Assembly: GCA_020849665.1 (NCBI GenBank) | Contig: JADLFX010000014.1 | Location: 1 to 64,000 of the forward strand | From: Planctomycetota bacterium | Lineage (GTDB): Bacteria; Planctomycetota; UBA1135; UBA2386 | Direction of reading: 5' to 3' | Length of the DNA: 64,000 nt | In this document: in pieces, positions 1 through 9,159 of the stretch | How positions within the stretch are numbered: the stretch's first letter is position 1 | Layout: each line of letters opens with the position of its first letter | The notes under the pieces: model-generated | Seen by the model: only the letters and a program-made list of their open reading frames with translations | What the model was told of the DNA's origin: nothing | The model's database searches: none | Translations under genes and position numbers: made by a program

Positions 1-1936
1 CGACGTTGTGCAACGACTTCGACATCTTGGCGATCTCACGCGTGAGCGGCTGGCCGCTCTCGCGATGCCGGAACCCCCCCTGGCCATCCTCGACCGCGTC
101 CTTGGCCGGCACGATCGCGCCGCGCGCGTCGCGGTACGCGTAGCTGAGGATCATGCCCTGGTTGTAGAGGCGCGCGAACGGCTCCTTGGTGGGCACGAGG
201 CCCAGGTCGTGGAGCACCTTGTGCCAGAAGCGCGCGTAGAGCAGATGCCCCACCGCGTGCTCGGTGCCGCCCACGTAGAGATCCACCGGCAGCCAGTAGC
301 GCACCGCCGCCTGGGAGAACGGCTCGCGCGGGTTGCGCGGGTCGCAGAAGCGCAGGAAGTACCACGACGATCCGGCCGAGCCGGGCATCGTGTTGGTTTC
401 GCGGTGCGCCGGCCGTCCGGCGGCGTCGAGAGTCCCGACCCAGGCCTTGGCCTTCTCCAGCGTGGGCTCCGGGCGGCCGCTGGGGCGGAAGTCGGCCATC
501 TCGGGCAGCAGGACGGGGAGCTGGTCGTCGGGCACCAGCTCGACCGTCCCGTCCGCGCGGTGCAGGACCGGGAAGGGCTCGCCCCAGTAGCGCTGGCGCG
601 AGAAGAGCCAGTCGCGCAGGCGGTAGGTGACCTTGCCCTGGCCCAGGCGATGGCGCTCCAGCCACTCGACCACGGCGCGCTTCGCCGCGGGCATGTCGAG
701 CCCGGCGAGGTCCAGGTCGGTGCCGGCCGAGTTCACGTACGCGGCCGCCTCGGTCCAGCAGGCCGTGCCCGCGCGCACCGCCGCGTCGCGCGCCGCGTCG
801 TCCGTGGCCGGCGCGAAGATCGGCGGCACCGGCAGTCCGTACTGCCCCGCGAAGCGGAAGTCGCGCTCGTCGCCGGCCGGCACCGCCATGATCGCACCGG
901 TGCCGTAGCTGACGATCACGTAGTCGGCCACCCACACCGGCACGCGCGCGCGCCGGTCGGTGGCCGGCAGCAGGGGGTTGCGCGCGTACGCGCCGGTGAA
1001 CGCGCCGTCCATGGCCTTGGCGAGGTCGGTGCGGTCCAGCTCGCTCTTGGCGGCGGCGCGGTGCCGCAGCGCCTCCACCGCGGCGCGTTGCGCCGGCGCG
1101 GTGATCCGCTCCACCAGCGGGTGCTCCGGCGCCAGCACCATGAACGACACGCCGAAGATCGTGTCGGGCCGGGTGGTGAACACGCGCAGCGGCTCCTTCT
1201 GGCCCTCGATGGCGAAGTCGACCTCGGCGCCCTCGCTGCGGCCGATCCACTCGCGCTGCATCGCCTTGAGCGAATCCGACCAGTCCAGGTCGTCGAGGTC
1301 CTTCAGCAGGCGCTCTGCGTAGTCCGTGATCTTCAGCATCCACTGGCGCAGCGGCCGCCGTTCGCAGGGGTGGTCGCCGCGTTCGCTGCGGCCGTCGATC
1401 ACCTCGTCGTTGGCGAGCACGGTGCCGAGCGCCTCGCACCACCACACCGGCGCCTCGCTCAGGTACGCGAGCCCGCGCTCGTGCAGCCGCTTGAAGATCC
1501 ACTGCGTCCAGCGGTAGTAGCCGGGATCGCTGGTGTCGATCTCGCGGTCCCAGTCGTAGCTGAAGCCGAGCGCCTGGAGCTGGCGGCGGAAGTTCGCGGT
1601 GTTGGCGGCGGTGGTCTCGCGCGGGTGCTTGCCGGCCTGGATCGCGTACTGCTCGGCCGGCAGGCCGAACGCGTCCCAGCCCATCGGATGCAGGACGTTG
1701 CAGCCCTTCATCCTGTGGTAGCGCGCCAGGATGTCGGTGGCGGTGTAGCCCTCCGGGTGGCCCACGTGCAGCCCCGCGCCCGAGGGGTAGGGGAACATGT
1801 CGAGCACGTAGTACTTGGGCCGGCTCGGGTCGAAGTCGGGATCCCCCGGGTTGGGGGTGCGGAACACCTTGTGTTCCGCCCAGAAGCGCTGCCAGCGCGG
1901 CTCGATCGCGGCGGGGTCGTAGGGCTGCTTGGCCAT
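1..1936 (-). CDS. leuS: Leucyl-tRNA synthetase, C-terminal part beyond window edge
   Basis: Charges tRNA-Leu with leucine in the cytoplasm. The frame from the ATG at 1936 reads 645 residues to the window edge. The class I HIGH signature appears as HVGH (about residues 57-60, after PYPSGAGL). The CP1 editing domain is recognisable from TTRPDTIFG and GTGAIMAVP followed by DERD. The KMSKS signature is intact at about residues 637-641, just inside the edge. The anticodon-binding and C-terminal domains (roughly 200 residues in bacterial LeuRS) must lie left of base 1. No clear Shine-Dalgarno precedes the ATG, but the frame starts like other LeuRS (MAKQPYDP, then IEPRWQ). Identity is secure; only completeness is unknown. 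Confidence 0.96.
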   Translation of the reverse strand, partial: MAKQPYDPAAIEPRWQRFWAEHKVFRTPNPGDPDFDPSRPKYYVLDMFPYPSGAGLHVGHPEGYTATDILARYHRMKGCNVLHPMGWDAFGLPAEQYAIQAGKHPRETTAANTANFRRQLQALGFSYDWDREIDTSDPGYYRWTQWIFKRLHERGLAYLSEAPVWWCEALGTVLANDEVIDGRSERGDHPCERRPLRQWMLKITDYAERLLKDLDDLDWSDSLKAMQREWIGRSEGAEVDFAIEGQKEPLRVFTTRPDTIFGVSFMVLAPEHPLVERITAPAQRAAVEALRHRAAAKSELDRTDLAKAMDGAFTGAYARNPLLPATDRRARVPVWVADYVIVSYGTGAIMAVPAGDERDFRFAGQYGLPVPPIFAPATDDAARDAAVRAGTACWTEAAAYVNSAGTDLDLAGLDMPAAKRAVVEWLERHRLGQGKVTYRLRDWLFSRQRYWGEPFPVLHRADGTVELVPDDQLPVLLPEMADFRPSGRPEPTLEKAKAWVGTLDAAGRPAHRETNTMPGSAGSSWYFLRFCDPRNPREPFSQAAVRYWLPVDLYVGGTEHAVGHLLYARFWHKVLHDLGLVPTKEPFARLYNQGMILSYAYRDARGAIVPAKDAVEDGQGGFRHRESGQPLTREIAKMSKSLHNV

Positions 1937-2041
1937 GGCGAAGGGGGCGCAGTATGGCACCGGCCGCCATGCCGCCCAAGAATGCGGGCCCGCTCGCGGC
2001 TCGCGAGGCCGCGTGCAGCGGGCCGCACACCGGAGCCGCCG

Positions 2042-2332
2042 ATGACCCCCAGCGAACGCAACTTCCACCTCCTCATGGCCGGGCTGGTGTTCGTCTCGAC
2101 GGTGCTCGACGACGCGGTGCGCGACGCGCTCTCGTTCTGGAAGCCGCCGCCGGTCTCCCTCGTCACGCTCACGCTCGGTCTGGTCTGGGTCGGACTCCAC
2201 GCCGCGCGCCGCAGCGCGGAGGCTCAGGAGCGGCTGCGCGACGTGGAGGGCCGGCTCGATGCCGCCGAGCGGCGGGCTGCGGCCCTCGAGGAGGAGGTGC
2301 GCGCGCGCCGGCGGCCCGGAGTCGGGCCGTGA
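2042..2332 (+). CDS. Small membrane protein with C-terminal coiled coil
   Basis: A 96-residue protein of unknown function. It has a hydrophobic stretch at about residues 10-20, a second at about 38-53 ([15 protein letters not shown]), then a charged, Arg/Glu/Ala-rich helix (about 57-90) with heptad character that would form a coiled coil, probably cytoplasmic. It is divergent from leuS and convergent with the methyltransferase downstream. No good ribosome binding site is visible before the ATG, so the call rests on the plausible membrane/coiled-coil composition and on no other gene occupying the gap. I do not recognise the family. Confidence 0.55.
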   Translation: MTPSERNFHLLMAGLVFVSTVLDDAVRDALSFWKPPPVSLVTLTLGLVWVGLHAARRSAEAQERLRDVEGRLDAAERRAAALEEEVRARRRPGVGP

Positions 2333-2357
2333 GCGGGCCCCCCCGGCGGGTTCGCGA

Positions 2358-2951
2358 TCACGGCTGGTAGCTGAGCACGTAGGCGGGCGGGACGTTGCGC
2401 AGGACGGGCTTCGACTGCCACGCCCTGGCGAAGCGTTCGCGCATCATCCTGCGGAAGCGCTTGCCGGCCGCCGTGGCCGCGCCGATCCCGACATACGTGA
2501 AGGTGCGGAAGAGGCCGTCGGGGCGCAACGCACGCTGCGTGGCGTCGAGGATCCGCGCCTGCAGGTCGTGCGGGAAGCTCGCGAAGGGCAGGCCCGACAG
2601 GATCAGCTTCGCCTTGGGCAGGCCCATGCGCTCGAGCACGACGTCGGCCTCGTCGGCGGAGCCATGGTGGAACGCGAGATCGGGGAAGCGCTCGGTGAGG
2701 TGGCGGTAGAACTTCGGGTCGAGCTCGATCCCCAGGTAGCGCACGCCGCGCGGCATGGTCTCGCGCAGCAGCGCGGTGAACGGGCCGAGTCCAGGTCCGA
2801 ACTCCACGACCACGTCGCCGGGCGCGAGCTCGATCCCCGCCACCATGGCCTGGGCGAGGTGCCGCGAGCTCGGCCAGAGCGCGCCGACCTGGCCCGGGTG
2901 CCGCAGGAAGCGCAGGAAGAACCCGAACGCACGGCCGACCTTCGTGGTCAT
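2358..2951 (-). CDS. SAM-dependent methyltransferase, phospholipid N-methyltransferase (PmtA)-like
   Basis: A 197-residue class I SAM methyltransferase. The N-terminus ([19 protein letters not shown]) is the pattern of the PmtA/KsgA-like group that includes bacterial phosphatidylethanolamine N-methyltransferases. Motif I ([10 protein letters not shown]) lies at about residues 47-56 and the acidic ribose-binding residue in YLGIELD at about 75-81. A later LPFASFP segment fits the group's substrate loop. The start ATG overlaps the stop of the upstream ferredoxin gene (TGATG), so the two are translationally coupled. Likely acts at the inner membrane face on lipid or a small hydrophobic substrate; rRNA dimethylation is less likely given the short length. 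Substrate is inferred. Confidence 0.75.
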   Translation of the reverse strand: MTTKVGRAFGFFLRFLRHPGQVGALWPSSRHLAQAMVAGIELAPGDVVVEFGPGLGPFTALLRETMPRGVRYLGIELDPKFYRHLTERFPDLAFHHGSADEADVVLERMGLPKAKLILSGLPFASFPHDLQARILDATQRALRPDGLFRTFTYVGIGAATAAGKRFRRMMRERFARAWQSKPVLRNVPPAYVLSYQP

Positions 2952-3256
2952 CAGAACGCTCCCACCAGGACCACCACCGGACCGCCCTCGACGCGCGCCG
3001 AGCAGGAGAGCCGGTAGCTGGGATCGAGGCCCATGCGCTCGAGGGTGCCCGTTTCGTGCTCCTGCGGGCGGGCCAGGTGCTCCAGCCCGGCGAGGATGCG
3101 CACCGGATCGGTGCCACACATCCCCCGCCGGCAACCGGTCACGATCTCGACGCCGGCGCGTTCGCTGGCCTGCAGCAGGGTCGTCCCCGCAGGGACCAGC
3201 ACCGTGGAGCCCGAGGGTTCGAAGCGCACGCTGACCGCCGCCGGCTCGGCCGACAT
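2951..3256 (-). CDS. 2Fe-2S ferredoxin-like protein with Asp in third ligand position
   Basis: A 101-residue plant/adrenodoxin-fold ferredoxin domain. Expected cluster ligands are C-x4-C-x2-C...C; here Cys42 and Cys47 are followed by Asp50 (CRRGMCGTD), with the last ligand at Cys85 (RLSCSARV). The overall length, the Gly-rich loop and the distal Cys in an LxC motif support a ferredoxin fold rather than chance. It is transcribed first in a two-gene unit and overlaps the PmtA-like methyltransferase by one base, suggesting a redox partner or shared pathway. Whether it binds a 2Fe-2S cluster with an Asp ligand or has lost it cannot be decided from sequence. Confidence 0.78.
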   Translation of the reverse strand: MSAEPAAVSVRFEPSGSTVLVPAGTTLLQASERAGVEIVTGCRRGMCGTDPVRILAGLEHLARPQEHETGTLERMGLDPSYRLSCSARVEGGPVVVLVGAF

Positions 3257-3355
3257 CGCGCGGAACGATAGCGAGGCGCGCGGCGATCCGGGCCCGGAAT
3301 GATCGCAACTCCGGCCGGCGCGGGCGGCGGGGCACGGCGAGCCGGCCGCCCGGAC

Positions 3356-4711
3356 TCAGAACACCTGGAAGGCGGCGTAGCGCGTGAAGTCGCCGACGCC
3401 CCGCGGCAGGTCGTAGCGGGCACCCTGCAAGTAGAACTCCTGGCCGACGAGGCTCGGGTCGCCGGGCACCGGGATCGTCACGCGCAGGGGATCGGTGCCG
3501 CTGCCGGTCCCGGAGAGGACCTGGATCAGCGTGAGCGGATCGAGGGCGAAGGCCCCGTGGAACCCCGGCAGGGTCACGGGGGTGCCCAGGACCGACGCCG
3601 AGAAGAACGCGCCTCCCAGCTCGCCCTGGATCACCGGCAGCTCGACGGTGAACGGCTGCCCTGCCTCGACCCGCGGCCGCACGCGCAGCTCGCGGTCGAG
3701 CGTGGCGCCGTGCACCTGCGGGACGGTGCCGCCGGTGCCCAGGCCAGTGAACGCGATCCTGGTGCCGGCACGGCTCACGCTGGGCGGGCCGTTGAAGATG
3801 AACGTGCGCGTCGGGTCGAGCAGCACCACGCCGCCGCCGTCCGCGGGCACGATGCCGAGGCTCATCGGTCCACCCACGTAGAGCTGCGCTTCGTGCGCGA
3901 TCCAGAGCCGATCCTCGCTCACCGCGGAGCGGCGGTGCAGCTTGGGCTTGTCGGTGAGCGCGCGGGCCGCCGTCTGGCCCAGGGCGAAGCTGGCCAGCTG
4001 TGCGGTGTTGGACACCGTCGAGATCCAGGAGAACGCGATCGTGTCGCCCCCGTCGGTGAAGTCGGCGAAGTCGGGCTGGCCGAGGATCGCGCCGCCCGTG
4101 ATCGACACGGGGTTGGCGCCGTTGGCGTCGGCACGGAAGTACTCGCGTGGCGCGAACGGCACGATGGCCTGGGAGCGGTACAGGATCTTCCCGCCGCGCG
4201 CGGGCGTGTACCGCACCGCGTCGAGCAGGTAGGCGGAGCTGAGCAGGTCCTGCGCCGCGGTGGTGCCGTCGGTCTTGAGGCGGAACACCACGTAGGTGAA
4301 CGCCACCGGGTCGTAGCGGGTGCCGTAGAGGTAGGTGTCGGTGTCGGTCACGCACCAGAGGCGCGCGGACTGGCCGGGGATCGTGCCGACCAGCTGGCCG
4401 CTCGTGCCCGTGCGCGACACGAAGCGCACCTGGCTGTTCTCGAGGTAGTACACGCCCGAAGAGGTCGCAGCCCAGACGAAGTCACCGAGGTTGGGACCGG
4501 TGACGAGGTTCACGTCCGAACCGCCCGAGAACGGCACGACCCCGAGCCGGCTGGCACCGCGGAACGCCACCCAGTTGCCGTCCGGGCTGATGCGCGCCTC
4601 GGACTTGGTGTCGCTCGTGGCGGTGAGCGTGGCGATGTCCCTGCTGGTCTGGGCACCGAGCGGAACGAGGAGGAGGGAGACGGCAGCAGCGGTCAGGGAC
4701 GGACGTGGCAT
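3356..4711 (-). CDS. Exported TolB/WD40-like beta-propeller protein
   Basis: A 451-residue secreted protein. The ATG at 4711 was chosen over longer starts because it gives a clean signal peptide (MPRPSLTAAAVSLLLVPLGA, cut near AQ) and has AGGTG upstream. Residues about 30-330 contain repeated propeller-like strands, including the PD40-type segment ARISPDGNWVAFRG and later SVSRAGTRIAFTG. The last ~100 residues form a separate beta domain ending in VPGDPSLVGQEFYLQ, a pattern I associate with secreted planctomycete proteins. It is divergent from the amidohydrolase array across a 410-base intergenic region. Propellers of this kind are often found beside exported amidohydrolases, so a functional link is plausible but inferred. 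Confidence 0.75.
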   Translation of the reverse strand: MPRPSLTAAAVSLLLVPLGAQTSRDIATLTATSDTKSEARISPDGNWVAFRGASRLGVVPFSGGSDVNLVTGPNLGDFVWAATSSGVYYLENSQVRFVSRTGTSGQLVGTIPGQSARLWCVTDTDTYLYGTRYDPVAFTYVVFRLKTDGTTAAQDLLSSAYLLDAVRYTPARGGKILYRSQAIVPFAPREYFRADANGANPVSITGGAILGQPDFADFTDGGDTIAFSWISTVSNTAQLASFALGQTAARALTDKPKLHRRSAVSEDRLWIAHEAQLYVGGPMSLGIVPADGGGVVLLDPTRTFIFNGPPSVSRAGTRIAFTGLGTGGTVPQVHGATLDRELRVRPRVEAGQPFTVELPVIQGELGGAFFSASVLGTPVTLPGFHGAFALDPLTLIQVLSGTGSGTDPLRVTIPVPGDPSLVGQEFYLQGARYDLPRGVGDFTRYAAFQVF

Positions 4712-4839
4712 GCGGGGAGCACCTGCCCAGGAAGGGGGACGGGCAAGGATAGCCCTGGGCGCGGCGCTCGTTACGGAGGCGGGCACAAGTTCCCATGGGA
4801 ATGGGAGTTGAGGACGGCCCCCCTTTCGATCCAGCGCAA

Positions 4840-4939
4840 GATGCTGGCCACCAAGATTTGCGGAGGCACGCGGCGTGGGGGTGCCAGGGCGCGCACTCCC
4901 CCCACCGGTAGCGGCCCGCAAATCTTGGTGGCCAGGATC
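4840..4939. repeat. Long imperfect inverted repeat in divergent intergenic region
   Basis: Arms at 4840-4863 and 4916-4939 match as reverse complements over 24 bases with one mismatch; the inner 18 (4846-4863 / 4916-4933, GGCCACCAAGATTTGCGG) are perfect. The loop is 52 bases and contains a second partial stem (GTGGGGGTGC against GCACTCCCCCCAC). A 12-base perfect palindrome, TTCCCATGGGAA, lies just to the left at 4790-4801. The arms are AT-richer than their surroundings. It could be a small mobile repeat, a transcript-level structure or a protein-binding site. The rest of the 410-base gap (4712-5121) shows no gene. Confidence 0.7.
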
Positions 4940-5016
4940 CCGCGCCGCACTCGGCAGCGGGGCGCCGGCTCGGGCCTCGCCGGCTCGCCGGACGCTCCGC
5001 CGCGCGCACCCTCGGG

Positions 5017-5035
5017 GAGAACAGAATCCGTTCTC
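5017..5035. promoter_or_regulatory. Operator-like dyad upstream of the amidohydrolase array
   Basis: Perfect 6-base inverted repeat GAGAAC-N7-GTTCTC, 87 bases before the first amidohydrolase start. Its symmetry and position fit a dimeric repressor site for the operon, but no regulator gene lies next to it and no convincing -35/-10 pair was found alongside. Confidence 0.35.
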
Positions 5036-5121
5036 GACCCAGGCAGTTGGAACCGTAAAGACACGTCCCCCCGCGACCGCCCCCGGTCGCCCGTCGCGAC
5101 CACCCCTCGGAACCGATCCGC

Positions 5122-6744
5122 ATGCAGCACTCGCGTCCAGTGCGTTCCTGGGCCATTGCCTTCCTGCTCACCGTGCCGCTCCTGGCACAGGAGACCCCGG
5201 ACGCGCCGGGGGCCCGCGGCGGGCGGCGCGGCCCGCGCGCGAAGCCTGTCGTGGTGAAGGTCGGCGTGCTCCACCCGGTCAGCGGCCCCGCCATCGAGAA
5301 CGGCGTCCTGGTGTTCGCCGGCAACCAGATCCAGGCGGTGGGCAAGGAGGGCGAGGTCACCATCCCGCCCGACGCGGAGGTGCACGAGCACCCGCAGGCC
5401 CATGCCTACCCCGGACTGATCGACGCACTCTGCGTGGCCTTCCAGGAGGAGGCGCCCCAGGACCCCGGCACCGACGCCGGATCCGAGCAGGTGAGCGGCC
5501 TCGACCCGTACGAGCGGGGCTCCCGCGGCCTCCTGGCCGCCGGCATCACGACGGCGGCCATCGTCAGCCGGGCCAACACCATGTGGCGCGGCATCGCCCC
5601 GGTGGTGCGCGCCACGCGCGAGCGCTTCGCGCCGTTCCAGCCTCGGCCGGAGGCGGGGGTGCAGATGCGCGCGACCAGCGGACCGAGCGGCGGGCACGCG
5701 CTCGACCGGGCCAAGGCCCTGCGCGGGCTGGGCGACGCGTTCGAAGGCCTGGAGGAGTACGAGAAGGCGCAGGCCGACCACAAGAAGGCGCTCGACGAGT
5801 ACACGAAGAAGCGCGGCGAGTTCCTGGCCTGGCATCGGAGCCGCAACCCGGCCGGCGCCACCGCGAGTCGTCCGGCCTCCGCGCCGGCATCGGCGCCTGA
5901 GTCGGCACCCGCCACGGCAGCCACCCGCCCCGCCGAGGGCGGCGAGAACCGCCCGCAGGGCGGCCCACCGGGCCCGGGCGGGGAGCGCCGGGGCCGCTTC
6001 CCCCGCGGGGAAGGCGGACGGGGCGGCGTTCCGGGTGGTGGTCCAGGGGGCGCGCCGCAACCCGGCACACCGCCGCCCGCGGGCCAGGAACCGGCGGGCG
6101 CCGCCGCGGGGCGCGGCGCTCCCGCGGGCGGCGAAGCCCCGAAGAAGCCCGAGTACCCCAAGACGCCGCAGAAGGACCCCGCACGCGAAGCCCTGCTCAA
6201 GGTGAGCAAGGGCGATCTGGCCCTGCGGATCGAGGCGCACCGCCCCGAGGAGATCCGCGCCGCGCTGCAGCTCGCGCGCGAGCGCAACCTGCGCCGCGTG
6301 GTCCTCGAGTACGCCAGCGAGGCCGGTCCCATCGCGAAGGAGATCGCCGAAGCCGGAGTGCCGGTGGTGGTCGCCGCCGCGTCGCGCGAGGCCTGGATGC
6401 CGGAGACCGTGGAGGAAGCCGGCGCCTCGCCGGTGGCGGGGCTGCACCGCAGGCTGCACGAGGCGGGCGTGAGCTTCGCGATCGGCTCGGGGCAGCCGCG
6501 CCAGTGGCGCGCCCTGCCGCTCCTGGTGGCCGAGTCGGTCGGCGAGGGCCTCCCGGCCGACGCCGCGCTGCGGGCGATCACGCTGGGCGCGGCCGAGGTG
6601 CTGGGCATCGAGCGCTTCGTCGGCTCGCTGGAGCGCGGCAAGGTCGCCGACGTGGTCCTGACCTCGGGCCCGCTCTTCGGCAGCGACTCGCAGGTGGTCA
6701 AGGTCTTCTCGGCCGGCCAGGTGGGCTACGAGGTGTCGCGATGA
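5122..6744 (+). CDS. Exported amidohydrolase-family protein lacking HxH (array gene 1)
   Basis: 540 residues with a signal peptide (about 1-22, ending LLAQ). The imidazolonepropionase-like (COG1228-type) beta-sandwich segment is clear (GVLVFAGNQIQAVG; PGLIDA at 97-102), but the HxH metal pair expected directly after it is replaced (Leu103, Val105). Residues about 205-240 form a charged coiled-coil hairpin (EEYEKAQADHKKALDEY). About 100 residues of Ala/Pro/Gly low complexity follow, then the rest of the barrel and the C-terminal VGSLERGKVADVV sandwich strand. No other canonical ligand (VHA, EHA or TDS) was seen. Probably a catalytically inactive periplasmic barrel. First gene of a nine-gene array; its stop overlaps the next start by ATGA. 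Confidence 0.85.
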   Translation: MQHSRPVRSWAIAFLLTVPLLAQETPDAPGARGGRRGPRAKPVVVKVGVLHPVSGPAIENGVLVFAGNQIQAVGKEGEVTIPPDAEVHEHPQAHAYPGLIDALCVAFQEEAPQDPGTDAGSEQVSGLDPYERGSRGLLAAGITTAAIVSRANTMWRGIAPVVRATRERFAPFQPRPEAGVQMRATSGPSGGHALDRAKALRGLGDAFEGLEEYEKAQADHKKALDEYTKKRGEFLAWHRSRNPAGATASRPASAPASAPESAPATAATRPAEGGENRPQGGPPGPGGERRGRFPRGEGGRGGVPGGGPGGAPQPGTPPPAGQEPAGAAAGRGAPAGGEAPKKPEYPKTPQKDPAREALLKVSKGDLALRIEAHRPEEIRAALQLARERNLRRVVLEYASEAGPIAKEIAEAGVPVVVAAASREAWMPETVEEAGASPVAGLHRRLHEAGVSFAIGSGQPRQWRALPLLVAESVGEGLPADAALRAITLGAAEVLGIERFVGSLERGKVADVVLTSGPLFGSDSQVVKVFSAGQVGYEVSR

Positions 6745-7898
6745 TTCCGACCGTTCTCGCCGCGGGGCTGGCGCTGTGCATGCCCCAGGACCCCGGGCGT
6801 GCGCCCGAGGTCGACGTCCTCCTGGTGCGCGCGGCGCGCATCGTCCTGGCCCCGGACCAGGAGCTGAAGGACGAGGCCATCCTGGTGCGCGGCGGCAAGG
6901 TGGTGGCGATCGGCGCGGCGGTGCCGCGCGACCTGCCGGCCGGCGCACGCCGGCTCGACCTCGCGGGCAAGACCGTGGTGGCGGGATTCGTCGATGCGCA
7001 CCAGCACCTGGGTCAGGGCGAGGACCTGGTCGAGCGGGCCGACCCGGCCACGCCGGAGCTGCGCGCCGCGGACGCGTTCGATCCGTTCGACCCGCAGCTC
7101 GCGACCCTGGTCCGCGGCGGCGTGACCACCATCGGGTTCGCGCCGCGCTCCGGCAACGTGATCGCGGGCCTGGCAACGGTGCTCAAGACCCACGACGGCG
7201 CGGTGCTGCGCGAGGACGGCTACCTGAAGATGGCGCTCACCGGCGACGCGCTCGACGTGCAGCGCAAGCCCACCTCGCTGCTGGGCGCGGCGGAGCTGGT
7301 GCGCAAGGCATTCACCGCGGCACGCGACCCGCGTGCGGCCAACGACCCTGCCGCACGCGCCCTGCTGGAGGCCGCCACCGGCGCGCGCGCCCTGGTCGTG
7401 CACGTGGAGGCACAGGCCGAGGTGCACTCCGCCCTGGCGCTGTGCGAGGAACTGCAGCTCCAGCCGGTCCTGCTGGGCTGCGCCGAGGCATGGCGGATGG
7501 TGCCGCGCCTGGGCACGCTGCGCGCCACCGTGCTCGTGCCGCCGCTCGGCGCCGAGATGCGCGCGCAGGAGCTCGGCTTCCCCGCCGCCCTGGAGCGCGC
7601 GGGCGCGCGGGTCGGGTTCACCGCGCAGCGCGGCCAGCGGCGCGTCGCCGACCCTGGCAGCCTGCGCCGCTCGGCGGCGCTGGCGGTGCGCGCCGGCTTG
7701 TCACGCAAGGCCGCGCTGGCGGCGCTCACCACGGTGCCGGCCGAGGTGCTCGGCATGGCCGAGCGCGTGGGCTCGCTGCAGAGCGGGCGCGACGCGGATT
7801 TCCTCGTGTTCTCCGGCGACCCGCTCGACCTGGGCTCGCGCCTCGAGTCCGTGTACGTGGCGGGACGCGCCCTGCCCGCCCAGGAGGCCTCCCGATGA
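6741..7898 (+). CDS. Exported amidohydrolase-family protein retaining HxH (array gene 2)
   Basis: 385 residues with a short signal-like N-terminus (about 1-16). The metal-binding DAHQH is present (His87, His89), and VVHVEAQAE probably carries the strand-5 histidine. The strand-6 position normally reading EHA is LGCAEAW, and the usual GTDS aspartate region is FTAQRGQRR. The second half of the metal site therefore looks eroded although the first half is kept. The C-terminus has the family VGSLQSGRDADFLVFSGDPLD. ATG overlaps the upstream stop (ATGA), and its own stop overlaps the next start. It may be single-metal, impaired, or use different ligands; substrate unknown. Confidence 0.82.
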   Translation: MIPTVLAAGLALCMPQDPGRAPEVDVLLVRAARIVLAPDQELKDEAILVRGGKVVAIGAAVPRDLPAGARRLDLAGKTVVAGFVDAHQHLGQGEDLVERADPATPELRAADAFDPFDPQLATLVRGGVTTIGFAPRSGNVIAGLATVLKTHDGAVLREDGYLKMALTGDALDVQRKPTSLLGAAELVRKAFTAARDPRAANDPAARALLEAATGARALVVHVEAQAEVHSALALCEELQLQPVLLGCAEAWRMVPRLGTLRATVLVPPLGAEMRAQELGFPAALERAGARVGFTAQRGQRRVADPGSLRRSAALAVRAGLSRKAALAALTTVPAEVLGMAERVGSLQSGRDADFLVFSGDPLDLGSRLESVYVAGRALPAQEASR

Positions 7899-9136
7899 AT
7901 CGCTGCTGCCCCACCGTCCTGATCCTCCTGGCGCTGGCCCATGGCGCCGCCGCGCAGTCCGACCGGCCGGCGCTGGTGGTGCTCAAGGGCGCGCGCATCC
8001 ATCCGGTCGCCAGCGCGCCGATCGACGGCGGCGTCCTGATCCTGGCCGGCGGCAAGGTGCAGGCGCTCGGCGGCGCGGACCTGCCGGTGCCGGAGGGGGC
8101 CAAGGTGATCGACTGCACCGGCAAGGTGATCACCCCGGGCCTGGTCGACGCCGGCGCCAACGTGGCGATCCAGCCGCGCGACCGCAACGAGCAGGGCGAC
8201 GAGGTGACACCGCAGGCGCGGATCGTGGACGCCATGGACCCGCTGGCCCGCTCGCTCGAGCGCGTGCTGCGCCAGGGCGTCACCACCGTGCAGGTCAACC
8301 CCGGCACCCGCAACGTGATCGGCGGCACCGGAGCGGTGCTGCGCACGCACGCGGCCAGCGCCGCCGAGATGGTGCTCAAGGACAAGAGCCAGCTGCGCAT
8401 CGTGCTCGGCGCCGAGCCCAGCCAGGGCAACATGGCGATCCGCGGCGGCAACCCCGACTCGATCTACTACCGCCGCCCGACCACGCGGATGGGCGTCGTG
8501 TGGACGATCCGCAAGGCGTTCTACGACGCCCAGGCATACCGCGAGAAGCGCACCATCCCCGCCAACGGCGCGCCGATGCCCGAGCTGGACGCCGGCATGG
8601 AGGTGCTGCTCGAGGCCCTCGACCGCAAGCTCACGGTGCGCAGCACCGCGCGCGCGGAGCAGGACATCCGCACCGCGCTGCGGCTCGCCGAGGAATTCGG
8701 CTACGAGACGGTGCTCGACGAGAGCGCCGAGGTGTGGCGGGTGATCGATCTGGTCGCCGGCGCCAAGGCCAAGGTGCTCTTCAACCTGCCGAGCGCCGCG
8801 CGCGCGCGCGACGGCGCCGCGGCCGACGGCGCCGAGGTGCGCCTCAACACCCTGGAGCTGCTCGCCAAGGCCAAGGTGCCGTTCGCCATCCAGGGCAGCG
8901 GCGCCGGCCTGCCGCTGATCCAGGAGGCCGCGTTCGCGGTGCGCCAGGGTCTCGACGCCGAGACCGCGCTGGCCGCGATCACCAAGGTGCCCGCCGAGGT
9001 GCTCGGCGTGGCCGACCGCGTGGGCACGCTGGCGCCGGGCCGCGACGCCGACGTCGTGGTCTGGAGCGGCGATCCCTTCGATCCCGCCACCCGCATCGAG
9101 TCCGTCTTCGTCCAGGGCCGTCAGGTCGTGAACTGA
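7895..9136 (+). CDS. Exported amidohydrolase-family pseudoenzyme (array gene 3)
   Basis: 413 residues with a signal peptide (about 1-20, ending AAAQ). The family sandwich (GGVLILAGGKVQALG) and PGLVDA are present, but the HxH pair is replaced (Gly87, Asn89 in DAGANV). The strand-5 His is Ser (VRSTARAEQD) and the strand-6 EHA site reads LDESAEV. The signature TRMG followed by a long helix and YREKR is conserved, as are VGTLAPGRDADVVVWSGDPFD and the C-terminal strand. It keeps the fold and termini of its family while having lost every visible metal ligand. Coupled to both neighbours: ATGA overlap upstream, 23-base gap downstream. Confidence 0.85.
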   Translation: MNRCCPTVLILLALAHGAAAQSDRPALVVLKGARIHPVASAPIDGGVLILAGGKVQALGGADLPVPEGAKVIDCTGKVITPGLVDAGANVAIQPRDRNEQGDEVTPQARIVDAMDPLARSLERVLRQGVTTVQVNPGTRNVIGGTGAVLRTHAASAAEMVLKDKSQLRIVLGAEPSQGNMAIRGGNPDSIYYRRPTTRMGVVWTIRKAFYDAQAYREKRTIPANGAPMPELDAGMEVLLEALDRKLTVRSTARAEQDIRTALRLAEEFGYETVLDESAEVWRVIDLVAGAKAKVLFNLPSAARARDGAAADGAEVRLNTLELLAKAKVPFAIQGSGAGLPLIQEAAFAVRQGLDAETALAAITKVPAEVLGVADRVGTLAPGRDADVVVWSGDPFDPATRIESVFVQGRQVVN

Positions 9137-9159
9137 TCCTCCACCCCCGCACCCCGCAC

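Noticed and set aside
8..2332. 774-codon plus-strand open frame across the leuS region
   Set aside because: Antisense to an intact leucyl-tRNA synthetase; its Arg/Ala/Val-rich product is the usual high-GC shadow. Only its last 96 codons (from 2042) were kept as a possible gene.
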